Source of the DNA: Spirochaeta thermophila DSM 6578
Lineage (GTDB): Bacteria > Spirochaetota > Spirochaetia > Winmispirales > Winmispiraceae
Assembly: GCF_000184345.1 (NCBI RefSeq)
Contig: NC_017583.1
Coordinates: 1,736,001-1,800,000, forward strand
Direction of reading: 5' to 3'
DNA length: 64,000 nt
Positions 52,886 to 62,435 of this stretch are shown here, piece by piece. The first letter of the stretch is position 1. Every line of letters starts with the position of its first letter. A program made the translations under genes and the position numbers. The notes under the pieces are model-generated. The model saw only the letters and a program-made list of their open reading frames with translations. It searched no databases and was not told where the DNA came from.

Positions 52886-54531
52886 CCCCTTTCGGTACTA
52901 CCATTTCTCCCTACCCTTTTTGTCTTGACTTAATGGGCGCAGTACAGCGGGATCGCCGGTCTCACCACGGCCGCCTATCTGGCGCGAGCCGGTATGGATG
53001 TACACGTATTCGAGCAGCATACTGTGCCAGGGGGATACGTCTCCTCCTTTCAAAGGAAGGGCTTCATCTTTCCGGGAGGGACTACTTCCTTCTGTTCGAG
53101 CGGCATCGTCTTCCCCATCCTGGAGGACCTCGGCCTGAAAGATCGACTCCGATTCGTCAGGGCGGACTACCAGTTGAGCTGGGGGACCCACGACATCCCA
53201 CTCCACTCCTCCACACAGGTGTGCGAGGCGTTCTCCCGTGCATTCCCACACGAACGGCGCCATCTCAAACACTACTTCTCATGGGTGAGGGCGGGAGAGG
53301 CGGCATTCAAGGCCATGCACGAGAGCAACGTGATGTTCGGGGGTGGAAACGGTGCCTTCCGCACCATGTTCCGACTGGTATTCAAGAATCCGCTCATACC
53401 GTGGGCCATGGCAAAGGCCCGGAAGAAGACCAATCGCGATCTCCACGCCGGACACTTCTCCGATCCAAAGCTACGAGGATTCCTCGACAGCCTCGGGTAC
53501 CCTGTGATGGAAGGCCTCGTGACCATGGGGATGTGGTACTCCTTCTTTCACGACTACCACATGCCCATCGGAGGGATGCAGGTAATCCCCGAGGCATTCG
53601 TCTCGTACATCACGGGCCACGGCGGGACGATCCATCTCGGGAAGAGGGTGAGTCGCATACTGGTAAAGAACAGGAGGGTCACAGGGGTCCGGCTGGAAGA
53701 CGGAAGCGAAGTGAGCGCCCGTTTCGTGGTGAGCGCTGCCGATATGCGCACATCCCTCCTGGGATTGCTCGATGAGGAGCATCTCCCCGCACCTCTCATC
53801 GAGACCCTGGGAAAAGGATCTCCTTCGGAGTCGATGTGTGTGGTATATCTGGGTCTCGATCATGACGAAGGCCTTGCATCGCATCTGGAGCGATTCCATG
53901 CGAACCATGTCGCCTTCCACCCTGATGGGGGAGAACCGTTTCACATCGTGTGGCTCGACAAGGATGACCCCTCAGTGGTACCCGAAGGAGGACATGCCCT
54001 ATGGGTGGGGCGAGGCAGTCCCTACGAACGGTGGAGCGGGCTGGGCCGTGAAGCGTACAAAGAGCAAAAACAGAAAGAAGCGTGGAACCTCATCAGAGAG
54101 GCGGAGAAGTTCATACCCGGGCTCAGTAACCATATAAGGGTGATGGAGAGCGCCACTCCTCTCACGTTCGAACGGTATACAGGGAACTGGCGCGGGGCCA
54201 CTGCTGGATGGAACTGGGATCCGTCTCGTAATCCCCACATCCACCCCGTGAGGGATCTCGCTATCATCAAAGGACTCTACTTCGCAGGTCACTGGGTATA
54301 CTCACCCGGCGGGGTCCCCACCGCCATGATCACGGCATGGCACGTGGCCCGGCAAATTCTGAAAATGCATACAGGCAAGAGGGACGAGGTCACGCCGTGA
54401 CAAGGGCTCCCCTCCCCTGAGGAAGCCACGTTCAAGCGCTCTTCACATGCGGGACCGGCCCTCCTCCCGCGGGGTTGCCTTTTCTCTGCATGAGGATCCG
54501 ACATCCCCTCCAAGGGAAAGGGGACGAAGAG

Positions 54532-54557
54532 TTCCGCTTGTTTTTTAACAAGCGGAA
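54532..54557. terminator. Bidirectional terminator-like hairpin between convergent genes
   Basis: Perfect 11-bp inverted repeat TTCCGCTTGTT/AACAAGCGGAA with loop TTTT, between the ends of the oxidoreductase and the methyltransferase genes. No long U run follows on either strand. Confidence 0.55.
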
Positions 54558-54568
54558 TCGACGGCATT

Positions 54569-55366
54569 TCACTCCTTCACCGCGGTCAGGAATATCCTGT
54601 TGAACCGCAGACGGACCATACCGTCCCTTTCAACCTGCGTCGCAAAGGCCTCTTTCACTATCTCAATGAAGTGCTCGATGTAGTCCCGAGTGAGCTCGAT
54701 ATCGTAGTAGGCCTCGTTCAGATACCCTGCTATCGCCCCGGACGAGAATATCCTGAACACCTCTTCGGGGGTGTGTACTGTCACGATGCTCCTGAGCTCC
54801 ACAAAGGTCACCTTGAATCCACAATCCTCGAAAAAGGATCTGTACTCTTCAGCCGTCTCGAGGAAAAACCATGGGTTCCTGAAGCCGGAGAAGATCCTTT
54901 TGGTTCGATCATCTCTCTTCACCATTTCGATCGCCTGGAGGAAATTAGGACAGTAGACGTTCCTCGCCGGAGCCTGGATGCCGATCCTGCCGCCCTTTCT
55001 CAGTGCCCGGTGGCAGTTCCATATCGCCTTTTCGGGAGCCTCAAACCACTGGAACGAGGAATTGGCGAAGATCACATCGAATTCCTCCTGGTATTCCATC
55101 TCCTCCGCGCCCCTGAGTTCGAAGCTCACATCAAGCCCTCCGGCCCCTTTTCGGGCCTCTTCTATCATCCCCGGAGAGGGATCGATCCCCACGACCTTCC
55201 CGCGCGTCAACCCCCTGATCCTCTTCGTGATGCCTCCTGTTCCGCACCCCACATCCAGGACATTCTCAGTGTCCTTTATCCCCAACAGATCCAGCAGGAC
55301 ATCCGAAGCTGCACGCTGCAGAGAAGCCGCCTTTTCATACATCCCGGAGATCCTGGAGAAATCCAT
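54569..55366 (-). CDS. SAM-dependent methyltransferase (class I)
   Basis: 265 residues from ATG at 55366, with GGAGG six bases upstream. Motif I VLDVGCGTGGIT (about 32), VVGIDPSPGMIEEAR with the acidic ribose-binding residue, FDVIFANSSFQWF (motif IV) and ALRKGGRIGIQAP follow the Methyltransf_11/BioC-like pattern. The C-terminal third is helical. The substrate is unknown; genes around it give no clear pathway. It starts 36 bases downstream of the small membrane protein's stop on the same strand and may share its transcript. Confidence 0.85.
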   Translation of the reverse strand: MDFSRISGMYEKAASLQRAASDVLLDLLGIKDTENVLDVGCGTGGITKRIRGLTRGKVVGIDPSPGMIEEARKGAGGLDVSFELRGAEEMEYQEEFDVIFANSSFQWFEAPEKAIWNCHRALRKGGRIGIQAPARNVYCPNFLQAIEMVKRDDRTKRIFSGFRNPWFFLETAEEYRSFFEDCGFKVTFVELRSIVTVHTPEEVFRIFSSGAIAGYLNEAYYDIELTRDYIEHFIEIVKEAFATQVERDGMVRLRFNRIFLTAVKE

Positions 55367-55402
55367 CACTTCCTCCACCGCTCGAGAAGAGGGGAGTCCG
55401 CC

Positions 55403-55564
55403 TCACGCTTCAACCGAACGTACACGGCGGCCCTCCTCCGAGAATCCGAAGAAAGTCATACCGATGACACAGAGCCCCACGCTCTTCACCCCCATCGAAA
55501 GGGCAAACACACCGAGGATGAGGCAGCCCATTCCACCAATCCAGAATTTCGTATCGGTAGTCAT
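55403..55564 (-). CDS. Small membrane protein
   Basis: 53 residues from ATG at 55564 with GGAGG eight bases upstream. Two adjacent hydrophobic segments (WIGGMGCLILGVFALSMG and GLCVIGMTFFGF) form a hairpin, followed by a basic tail. No family recognised. Nineteen bases separate it from the larger membrane protein gene before it. Confidence 0.6.
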   Translation of the reverse strand: MTTDTKFWIGGMGCLILGVFALSMGVKSVGLCVIGMTFFGFSEEGRRVRSVEA

Positions 55565-55583
55565 TCCCGCATCCTCCACGCCG

Positions 55584-56129
55584 TCACGCGGCATTCAAGA
55601 TCCCGAGACTGGAGAGCACTCCCATCACACTCATCAACAGGATAAAAGCGACGAGGACAATAGAGAGAACGGTCCAGAGCTTCCTGGGATTTCTATACCA
55701 CGCCCAGAGGAGATACGAAAAACCGAAGGAATATACGAGTGCCTCCGGGATCGCCAGAAGATGGTACTGGATCGGGAATTTCGTGTAGATGAAGCCTTCA
55801 AACGATCCCACGGTAGGACCTATCGTCGAGACGAACGACAGTCCAAATACGAGAAGCCACAATGTGAGCCAGCCGTATGCACCCTTAAGGAAGACCTTCC
55901 TGAAGGGATAGAGGATGCAGCCGAGGAGTATCCCCCTGAAAACCTGCAACGCAGGACCAGCTGCGACCCAGGGGGAATCCACCGGCCGCATGAACACGGA
56001 GAGCATGTCCCCGGCAAAAAGTTCTTTGTAGTTCATGAATAGCAGCGCAAGTATTCCCGCAATGAAATATACGATGGTATGAATGGACACCACTCGCCAC
56101 AAAAACGTGCGAAAGTTGTGGTCTTCCAT
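55584..56129 (-). CDS. Multi-pass membrane protein of unknown function
   Basis: 181 residues from ATG at 56129 (GGAGG seven bases upstream); the frame is open further 5' but without coding character. Five hydrophobic helices are visible (IHTIVYFIAGILALLFM, VFRGILLGCILYPF, WLTLWLLVFGLSFVSTI, LAIPEALVYSFGFSYLLWAW, VLSIVLVAFILLMSVMGVL). No motif recognised. First gene of a three-gene minus-strand unit with a good promoter. Confidence 0.65.
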   Translation of the reverse strand: MEDHNFRTFLWRVVSIHTIVYFIAGILALLFMNYKELFAGDMLSVFMRPVDSPWVAAGPALQVFRGILLGCILYPFRKVFLKGAYGWLTLWLLVFGLSFVSTIGPTVGSFEGFIYTKFPIQYHLLAIPEALVYSFGFSYLLWAWYRNPRKLWTVLSIVLVAFILLMSVMGVLSSLGILNAA

Positions 56130-56205
56130 ATAAAAACCTCCTTTTGCCTGTTGTCTTTTCGAACGCAAGTTTCCACATCTCAACTGAGAGACATGATTGA
56201 TAACC

Positions 56206-56234
56206 ATTATACCACGGAATTCCGAAAGACTCAA
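56206..56234 (-). promoter_or_regulatory. Promoter of the membrane-protein/methyltransferase unit
   Basis: On the minus strand TTGAGT, a 17-base spacer and TATAAT. The spacer contains the perfect palindrome CGGAATTCCG (56215-56224), and TCTCA-GT-TGAGA lies just downstream. Both are possible operators. The rest of the gap up to 56443 shows only a short GCCCCG/CGGGGC hairpin. Confidence 0.6.
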
Positions 56235-56443
56235 AGGAACCGGCACTCGGATGTTCGGAAACAGTGCCCCGATACCGGGGCGATTCCCCCTGGAGCGCAC
56301 AGATTACGGCCGAGGCTTCCTGCACGGCCTCCCACTGATCGGGCCGCTCTCCGGCAAGTGGTTCTCCCTCTCGCATATCACCCCGCGAGAGACTCAAGGA
56401 GAGAGAGAAGGCCCACGTCCGCGCACCCGATCTCCCGGACACT

Positions 56444-59400
56444 CTAGTCCGCCACCGGCTCCGGCGGACCGCAGCGGGGACAGGGGAGCCGCTCGAGCTC
56501 CCTCGCGTTCATGATGAGCATCTGGAGTCGGTTCTCTATGTTGGCGAAGCTCACGTCTGGATCGTAGTCGAGCGAGAGAATCTGTATGTGCGGGTAGCGC
56601 TCACGGACGGGTTTGATCATACCGCGGCCGGTGATGTGATTGGGCATGCACGCAAAGGGGTTGAGGATGACGAACGAGCGCACACCCTGGTCGGCCATCA
56701 TCATGATCTCGCCGGGAAGGAGCCAGCCCTCACCGATGAGGTACGAGAGGTCGATCAGGTCCTTCACCTTCTGTGCAATGTCCCGGATGGTGTAGAGCGG
56801 GTCCTTCCACCTGAACCGGGTAAGGGCCCGGTGCACGCGTGAGAGTACCTGCTCGTAGGCCCAATCCTTCACACCGGTGAAGAGCCCAAGGATGAGGGGG
56901 GCGGGGTGAAGGTCACGCCGGCTCATCTCCTCTTCCACCACGTTCTTTCGTCTGAAGAAGTCCACCATCCCGGGGATGAGCGGCTCCATGCCGTGACGTT
57001 CGAGGTAGTCGGCGATGTGCCAGTTGGCACCGGGGTGGTAGTTCATGAGGATCTCGCCCACGATGCCCACCCGGGGCTTGCGCACGGCCCGCACCACAGG
57101 AAGCTCGTTGAAGGCCTCCACCGCGGCCTCCAGGGCCCGGAAGGCAGCCCGCCACCCCCGCTCGAGGGCGCTCGCCACGCGGTCGAGCCAGGTCCAGAAG
57201 AGGGAATCGGCCGTGCGCGGATCGTCGAGGTAGGGGCGGGTCCGCTGGAGCATGTACTCGAGGCCGTCCGAGGCGGCAATGCCTACCAGCATATTGAGGT
57301 GGAACCGGGGCGAGAGGAAAAACCCGGGATGCATGCGCTTGTCGTCCTTGCCTGTGGTCACTATGGGGATGTCGGTATAGCCTGCATCGTCGAAGGCCTT
57401 GCGGGCAAGCATGGCGTACTGGCCTGCGCGGCAGGCGATGCAGTTGCGGGCAAAGCTCGCCACCACCTGCTCGGGACGGTAGGGGCCGCGTTCGAGAAAG
57501 GCGAGGTGTTCCCCGATGTTCACCTGGGCCGGGAAGCAGATGTCGTTGTGCACGTACTTCTTGCCGAGCTCGACGGCCCGCTCGTCGGCCACGGGGAGGG
57601 GCTCTGCCTTGTAGCCGAGCATCCCGAGGATGCGGGCGCTCATGTAGGTGAAGCTTTCCGAGAGGTTGGGGATGAGGACCACCCGGTCTCTGTCTTTGCG
57701 GGTGTAGGGCCGCCGGAAGGGTCTGCCCAACGGCCGGGTGGTCCGGCCCATACCCCGCGCCCTGCGCTGCCGCACGCTCTCCACAAAGGACTTCACCCGG
57801 ATGGAGAGGGGGCCGGGGTTGTCGCCCTCGTCGAGCTTTACGATGAGCATTTCCTTGTCCGAGGTTTCGTGAAGGATGCGCTGCATCTCATCGCTTATGA
57901 TGGCGTCGTGCCCGCAGCCGAAGCTCACGATCTGCACGAGCTCGATCTGAGGGTGCTTTCCTGCCCATATGGCACTCGCGAGCATGCGGGTGTGGAACGG
58001 GTTGTAGCTGTCCATCCTGGCCCGCTCCACCTCCTGCTCCCCCAACGCCTCCACCGCATCCGGCGTGAGCACCGGCACCCCCTCTCGCACGAACAGCCTG
58101 CCCAGCCCGTGGTTCACCAGGCCGTCCGCGTGGTAGGGCCGCGACGCCACCAGGACCGCCCACCGCCGCTCATCCTCCGCAAGCCACGCGAGCACCCGCC
58201 TCCCCTCCTCCCGCATCCGCGCCCTGAACGCCCCCAACATCTCCTCGCCCCTCCGCACCGCCTCCCGCGCCGCAGCCTCGTCCACCCCCCACTCCTCTAC
58301 CAGGAACCGCACCGTCTGCCGGGCCCGGAGCCGTTCGTTGAAGAAGTGGAACGCCGGGTGATCGAAGGCCACGCCGTAACGTCTCCCCGTATCCTCGTGC
58401 TTCGCCACCACCATGGGGTAGCCCTGCACCACAGGACACACCTCTGAGCCCTGCGCCCTGCGGTTCTCCTTCGGCACCCGTATCATCATGGGCATGAAGA
58501 TGCGCTCGACCCCCTGCGACACCAGATCCAGCACGTGCCCGTGCGCCAGCTTGGCCGGGAAGCACACCGTATCCGACGGCACCCCCGGAAGCCCGCGCTC
58601 GAACAGGGCGTAGGAACTCGGCCTGGAGACCACCACCCTGAACCCCAGCGCCCCGAACACCCCCATCCAGTACGGCAGGCTGTTCCAGAACTCCAGGACC
58701 CGCGGGATCCCCACCACCATCGCCCGCCCCCTCACCCCCACCCCCGGCGCAGACCCATCCCACACCACCGGCCCCTCGTACGGCCGGGCAAGGAGCGCGG
58801 CGTGCAGGTCCAGGGTGTTCGGCACCGCCCGTTCCCGCCGGGAGGCCTCCTTCACGCGGCTCCTCACCTCGGGATCAGACGGGTCGCCCAGCACCGCCCC
58901 CCGCTCGCACCGGTTACCCGTCACGAAGTACCCGCCGTTCGAGAACCGCACCACCGTACGCCTGCAGCTGTTCGCACAGAACGGACACACGAGCCCCGGC
59001 TCCTTCTCCAACGAAAACTCCTCGAGCCGGTCCAGATCCCAGAACCCGCTCTGGAAGCCCCCCTCTTCCCGCTCCCGCGCTTCCACGTACTCCTTCGTGA
59101 GCAACGCCACGCCCCACGCCCCCATCTCCCCTGCGAGCACAGGCCTGCGTGGAATCTTCCCGGTGTAGAGCTCGAAGGCCCGCAGCACCGCATCGTTCTT
59201 GAACGTACCCCCCTGCACGAGCACGTGATCGCCGAGCAGGTCGAAGTTGCGCACCCGTACCACCTTGGTGAACACGTTCTCTATGATCGACATGCACAGC
59301 CCTGCGAGGATATCGTCGACCCCCTTGCCGTTCTTCTGCTCGGTGATGATGGAGCTGTTCATGAACACCGTGCACCGGGAACCAAGCCGCGAGGGCCTGC

Positions 59401-60874
59401 GCGCCTTGAAGGCCAGCGGCGCGATCATGTCGAGCGGGATCCCCAGGGAACGGGCATACGTCTCGAGAAACGAGCCGCACCCGGCCGAACAGGCCTCGTT
59501 GAGGGTGATGGCCGAGATGACCCCATCGTGGAGCCAGATGGCCTTCATGTCCTGCCCGCCTATGTCCAGGATGAACGAGACCTCAGGGTCGACCTCGCGG
59601 GCCGCACGGGCATGCGCCACGGTCTCCACGGTGTGGTAATCGGCGCCGAAGGCCTTTGCAAAGAGCAACTCCCCGTAGCCCGTGGTACCGGCCCCCTTCA
59701 CCCTGAGCCGCACCCCTGCCTTCCGGTACGCATCGTGCATGCGGATGAGGGCATCGCGCAGGATGAGGAGCGGCTCCCCCCTGTTGGAGGCATAGAACAG
59801 ATTCACCACCCTGCCCCCGGTGTCGAGGAGCACGAACTTGGTGGTGGTGGATCCTGCATCGATGCCCAGGTACACCTCGAGCTCGGTGCCGGGCGCCACC
59901 TCGGGAGGCCGGAACTCCTCCCTCCTGTGACGGGCAAAGAAGGCCTCCTCCTCGTCGGGCGAGGCGAAGAAGGCCCTCCCCTCCCCCGACGCCGCACCGG
60001 CCTGTTCGGCAGCCCCGGCAAGCCGTTCGAGCGACCTGCCGCGCTCGTACCGACTCTCCTCCCCGCCGAAGAGCGCCACCCCTGCGAGCGCAGCCCCCAT
60101 GGCCACGAAGACCTCGGGCCGGGAGGGCACCACCACCTCATCCGGTCCCAGGCCCAGCCGCTCGGCAAACACCCGCACGAGCGTGGGGTTGAAGGTACAC
60201 GGCCCCCCTTCGAAGATGACCGGCCCGCGGATCTCCATGCCCTGGGCAAGGCCCCCTATGGTCTGCTTGGCGATCGCATGGAAGGTGGAGAGGGCGATGT
60301 CTTCCCGAGAGACCCCCTGGTTGAGGAGGGGCTGGATATCGGTCTTGGCGAAGACCCCACACCGACCAGAGATCTCGTACACCGTGCGCCCCGCAGCCGC
60401 ATAGCGCTCGAACTCCTCGATGGAAATCCCCAAAAGCTCGGCCACCTGATCGATGAAGGCACCCGTGCCTCCTGCACAGCTCCCGTTCATCCGCATGTCA
60501 GAGGCCACCAGCTGGTCCGTGTTCGCATCACGGGTGAAGAAGATCACCTTGGCGTCCTGCCCCCCCAACTCGATCGCCACCTGCACATGGTCGTACCAGG
60601 TGCGGACCGCCACCGCGTTGGCCACCACCTCCTGCACGAAGAAGGCCCCCAGCGCACGGGCGATCCCCTCACCTCCGGAACCGCACACACTCACCCGCAG
60701 GGGCAGGCCTGGGAACCGCTCCTCCACCTCGGAGAGGAGCTCCAGCGCACACCGCGCCTGCTCTGCCTGATGTCTCCGGTACCTGGCGTGCAGCACCTCA
60801 TGAGAGTCGGGATCGAGCACCACGGCCTTCACCGTGGTGGATCCCACATCCAGCCCCACCAGAAGCTCGCGCAT
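56444..60874 (-). CDS. Fused acyl-CoA dehydratase activase (two ASKHA domains, DUF2229, dehydratase-like domain)
   Basis: 1,476 residues from ATG at 60874 (AGGGGTGG upstream; the open frame begins at 60949). Two BadF/BcrA-type ATPase domains start with LLVGLDVGSTTVKAVVLD and VYLGIDAGSTTTKFVLLD. GSCAGGTGAF and GCGSFLETYA carry the cluster-ligand cysteines. CPFCANSCRR follows, then a DUF2229 region (GIPRVLEFWNSLPYWMGVF, PSDTVCFPAKLAHGH) and an HgdB-like C-terminal part (NDICFPAQVNIGEH, CIACRAGQYA, NPFACMPNHITG). In anaerobes such proteins inject high-energy electrons into dehydratases; this giant fused form is widespread but its substrate is not known. An IS256 element lies 65 bases upstream and points the same way. 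Confidence 0.88.
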   Translation of the reverse strand: MRELLVGLDVGSTTVKAVVLDPDSHEVLHARYRRHQAEQARCALELLSEVEERFPGLPLRVSVCGSGGEGIARALGAFFVQEVVANAVAVRTWYDHVQVAIELGGQDAKVIFFTRDANTDQLVASDMRMNGSCAGGTGAFIDQVAELLGISIEEFERYAAAGRTVYEISGRCGVFAKTDIQPLLNQGVSREDIALSTFHAIAKQTIGGLAQGMEIRGPVIFEGGPCTFNPTLVRVFAERLGLGPDEVVVPSRPEVFVAMGAALAGVALFGGEESRYERGRSLERLAGAAEQAGAASGEGRAFFASPDEEEAFFARHRREEFRPPEVAPGTELEVYLGIDAGSTTTKFVLLDTGGRVVNLFYASNRGEPLLILRDALIRMHDAYRKAGVRLRVKGAGTTGYGELLFAKAFGADYHTVETVAHARAAREVDPEVSFILDIGGQDMKAIWLHDGVISAITLNEACSAGCGSFLETYARSLGIPLDMIAPLAFKARRPSRLGSRCTVFMNSSIITEQKNGKGVDDILAGLCMSIIENVFTKVVRVRNFDLLGDHVLVQGGTFKNDAVLRAFELYTGKIPRRPVLAGEMGAWGVALLTKEYVEAREREEGGFQSGFWDLDRLEEFSLEKEPGLVCPFCANSCRRTVVRFSNGGYFVTGNRCERGAVLGDPSDPEVRSRVKEASRRERAVPNTLDLHAALLARPYEGPVVWDGSAPGVGVRGRAMVVGIPRVLEFWNSLPYWMGVFGALGFRVVVSRPSSYALFERGLPGVPSDTVCFPAKLAHGHVLDLVSQGVERIFMPMMIRVPKENRRAQGSEVCPVVQGYPMVVAKHEDTGRRYGVAFDHPAFHFFNERLRARQTVRFLVEEWGVDEAAAREAVRRGEEMLGAFRARMREEGRRVLAWLAEDERRWAVLVASRPYHADGLVNHGLGRLFVREGVPVLTPDAVEALGEQEVERARMDSYNPFHTRMLASAIWAGKHPQIELVQIVSFGCGHDAIISDEMQRILHETSDKEMLIVKLDEGDNPGPLSIRVKSFVESVRQRRARGMGRTTRPLGRPFRRPYTRKDRDRVVLIPNLSESFTYMSARILGMLGYKAEPLPVADERAVELGKKYVHNDICFPAQVNIGEHLAFLERGPYRPEQVVASFARNCIACRAGQYAMLARKAFDDAGYTDIPIVTTGKDDKRMHPGFFLSPRFHLNMLVGIAASDGLEYMLQRTRPYLDDPRTADSLFWTWLDRVASALERGWRAAFRALEAAVEAFNELPVVRAVRKPRVGIVGEILMNYHPGANWHIADYLERHGMEPLIPGMVDFFRRKNVVEEEMSRRDLHPAPLILGLFTGVKDWAYEQVLSRVHRALTRFRWKDPLYTIRDIAQKVKDLIDLSYLIGEGWLLPGEIMMMADQGVRSFVILNPFACMPNHITGRGMIKPVRERYPHIQILSLDYDPDVSFANIENRLQMLIMNARELERLPCPRCGPPEPVAD

Positions 60875-60929
60875 CGTACCACCCCTTCTCTTCATCCTAT
60901 ACAAAAGGCACGAAAGAGGGAAGTGCATA

Positions 60930-62189
60930 TCAGAGCCCGGCACTGTCAAGGAGGAGTGTTGAAATTGAGCTGGAGCCCGTAGGGGTGCGTCTCCCCACCT
61001 CTTGTATCACCTGCATGCCCACCACGTAGAGGCCTACCACCTCATCCGCATGGGCACGACTCATATACCCAGGATACCTCCGTAGAAAGCTTCTCATGTG
61101 CCGAAACATGTTCTCCGCAAGGTTGCTCGTCCTCACCTTCTTCTTCCACGCATAGGGTAACTCCAGATAGGAGAAAAGCCGGTCCTTCCGCCACAGGAGG
61201 GAGGCCGTCATCCGGGGAGCCTTCGCCGCCCACTTCTTCACGAATGCCTCCAACGCACGTGCTGCGTCCTCCTTCCCTCCTGCCTCAAAGAGCTTCCAGT
61301 ACTCCGCTCGAAAAGCTCGCCTCTCCTTCTGGAGGTCTGCGTTCTTCCCCTTCCGTTCCCCCATGTCCTGCAGGAGCTTCTGCTCAAGCGTACCCTGCAG
61401 GTGCCAGAGACACACCTGCTTCTTCGCCTCAGGATACACCGTCTCCACGGCCTGCCGGATCCCCTCAGCCTCATCGGCCACCACCAGCTCCACCTCATGA
61501 AGCCCTCGCTCATAGAGCCTGGTAAGGAGTCGCTCGTAGCTCGCCTGGTCCTCCTGCTCCGCAACGACCCAGTCGAGGAGCTCATGAGATCCGTCCTCCT
61601 TCACCCCCACGGCACTCAGGACAACCAGCTTCTTCTGACCCCTCCCACGCCTCTTTGCCCACACTCCATCCAGCACAAGGGCCTTCACTCCTCTAAGGGA
61701 CCTCCTCCGCCACTGCTCCTTCTCCTCACGAAGACGCTTTATGAGCCGCAGGAGTGTCTGCGGGTGAGCCTCGCCTATCCCCAGCTCCCGTAACAGGATG
61801 GCCCACGTCCGCGCGCTCATCCCTCCCACATACCCGAGAAGGAGCTGCTCGGCGAGGGCCACGAGCCTCTGCTCATAGGCGACCAGCTTCACCTCCTTCC
61901 CCCCGCCGGTGCGAATGCGGGGCACGCGTACATCCTCGATCGGCCCCCAGGGGGTCTGCACGCTCTTCCATTTCCTGTAGCCGTACCGGTAGTACGGTGC
62001 CTTCTCAGCCTCCCCTCGTGCATATCGTGGTCGTCCCACTGCCTCCTCTCTCAGCGTCTCAAGGAGGTGTTCCAGGTACGTCTTGTAGGTGTGGCGCACC
62101 TCCTCCCGGAGTTGGGCCTCTACTTGCTTCATCAGAGCAGAGAGGGTATACTGTGTTTCAGTCAATGCGCGTGTCTTGCCGCGCTTCAT
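60930..62189 (-). CDS. IS256-family (mutator-type) transposase, copy 2
   Basis: 419 residues in one frame, ATG at 62189 preceded by GGAGGAG. The Transposase_mut core is complete (VLDGVWAKRRGRGQ, VVADEAEGIRQAVETVYPEA, CLWHLQGTLEQKL, RTSNLAENMFRHMRSF). Near the end a one-base deletion relative to copy 1 changes the C-terminus from YQLQRNFNTPP to TGSSSISTLLLDSAGL, and the stop lies nine bases outside the element in host DNA. Catalytic residues are upstream of this change. Confidence 0.92.
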   Translation of the reverse strand: MKRGKTRALTETQYTLSALMKQVEAQLREEVRHTYKTYLEHLLETLREEAVGRPRYARGEAEKAPYYRYGYRKWKSVQTPWGPIEDVRVPRIRTGGGKEVKLVAYEQRLVALAEQLLLGYVGGMSARTWAILLRELGIGEAHPQTLLRLIKRLREEKEQWRRRSLRGVKALVLDGVWAKRRGRGQKKLVVLSAVGVKEDGSHELLDWVVAEQEDQASYERLLTRLYERGLHEVELVVADEAEGIRQAVETVYPEAKKQVCLWHLQGTLEQKLLQDMGERKGKNADLQKERRAFRAEYWKLFEAGGKEDAARALEAFVKKWAAKAPRMTASLLWRKDRLFSYLELPYAWKKKVRTSNLAENMFRHMRSFLRRYPGYMSRAHADEVVGLYVVGMQVIQEVGRRTPTGSSSISTLLLDSAGL

Positions 62190-62279
62190 GGGGTATCTCC
62201 TCCTTAGGTGTGATGTTGGTGGGTGGGAGATACCCCTTATCTTTTTTCCCCGCCTTTTTCAACACTCGATGTTACAGTC
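60939..62279 (-). mobile_element. IS256-family insertion sequence, copy 2 (about 1,341 bp)
   Basis: Ends GGCACTGTCAAGG (60939 on) and, on the complement of the right end, GGGACTGTAACATCG. It is flanked by the 9-bp direct repeat TCAGAGCCC (60930-60938 and 62280-62288), so insertion is recent enough to keep an exact duplication. Confidence 0.95.
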
Positions 62280-62435
62280 CCTCAGAGCCCTCACGAGATG
62301 ACATGTTGACGAGGCGACCTTTTTCCCCGCCATTGCCGGAACCCACCGGATACATTCCTCAATGTTCAGATTGACAGAGCCGCCCGGATCACAGAGAATG
62401 TAGTTGGAGAAGACTAGAGAAGAGGGCTGAAACAC

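Larger units (their letters stand above)
51658..52946 (+). mobile_element. IS3-family insertion sequence, copy 2 (1,289 bp)
   Basis: Ends TATACTGCGTCCC and TGTACTGCGCCC (complement), flanked by the direct repeat GCGG (51654-51657, 52947-52950). Same length as copy 1 at 11633-12921. It lies inside codon 12 of the oxidoreductase gene. Confidence 0.95.
51623..54400 (+). pseudogene. Phytoene-desaturase/carotenoid-isomerase-like FAD oxidoreductase split by IS3
   Basis: The gene begins at 51623 (GGAGG upstream) with MRDTDVIVIGGG, and after the element resumes at 52947 as GIAGLTTAAYLARAGMDVHVFEQ, then GGYVSS, to 54400. Joining across the 4-bp duplication GCGG restores the dinucleotide-binding fold GGGIAGL exactly. 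The C-terminus GLYFAGHWVYSPGGVPTAM is the CrtI/CrtISO FAD-binding end. About 480 residues would be restored. The remaining 3' frame from ATG 52994 lacks the FAD-binding loop, so it is not expected to work. Confidence 0.92.

Noticed and set aside
58535-60982. Plus-strand open frame of 815 codons
   Set aside because: Antisense to the activase fusion, which has recognisable motifs throughout; composition is Pro/His/Arg-rich with no domain.
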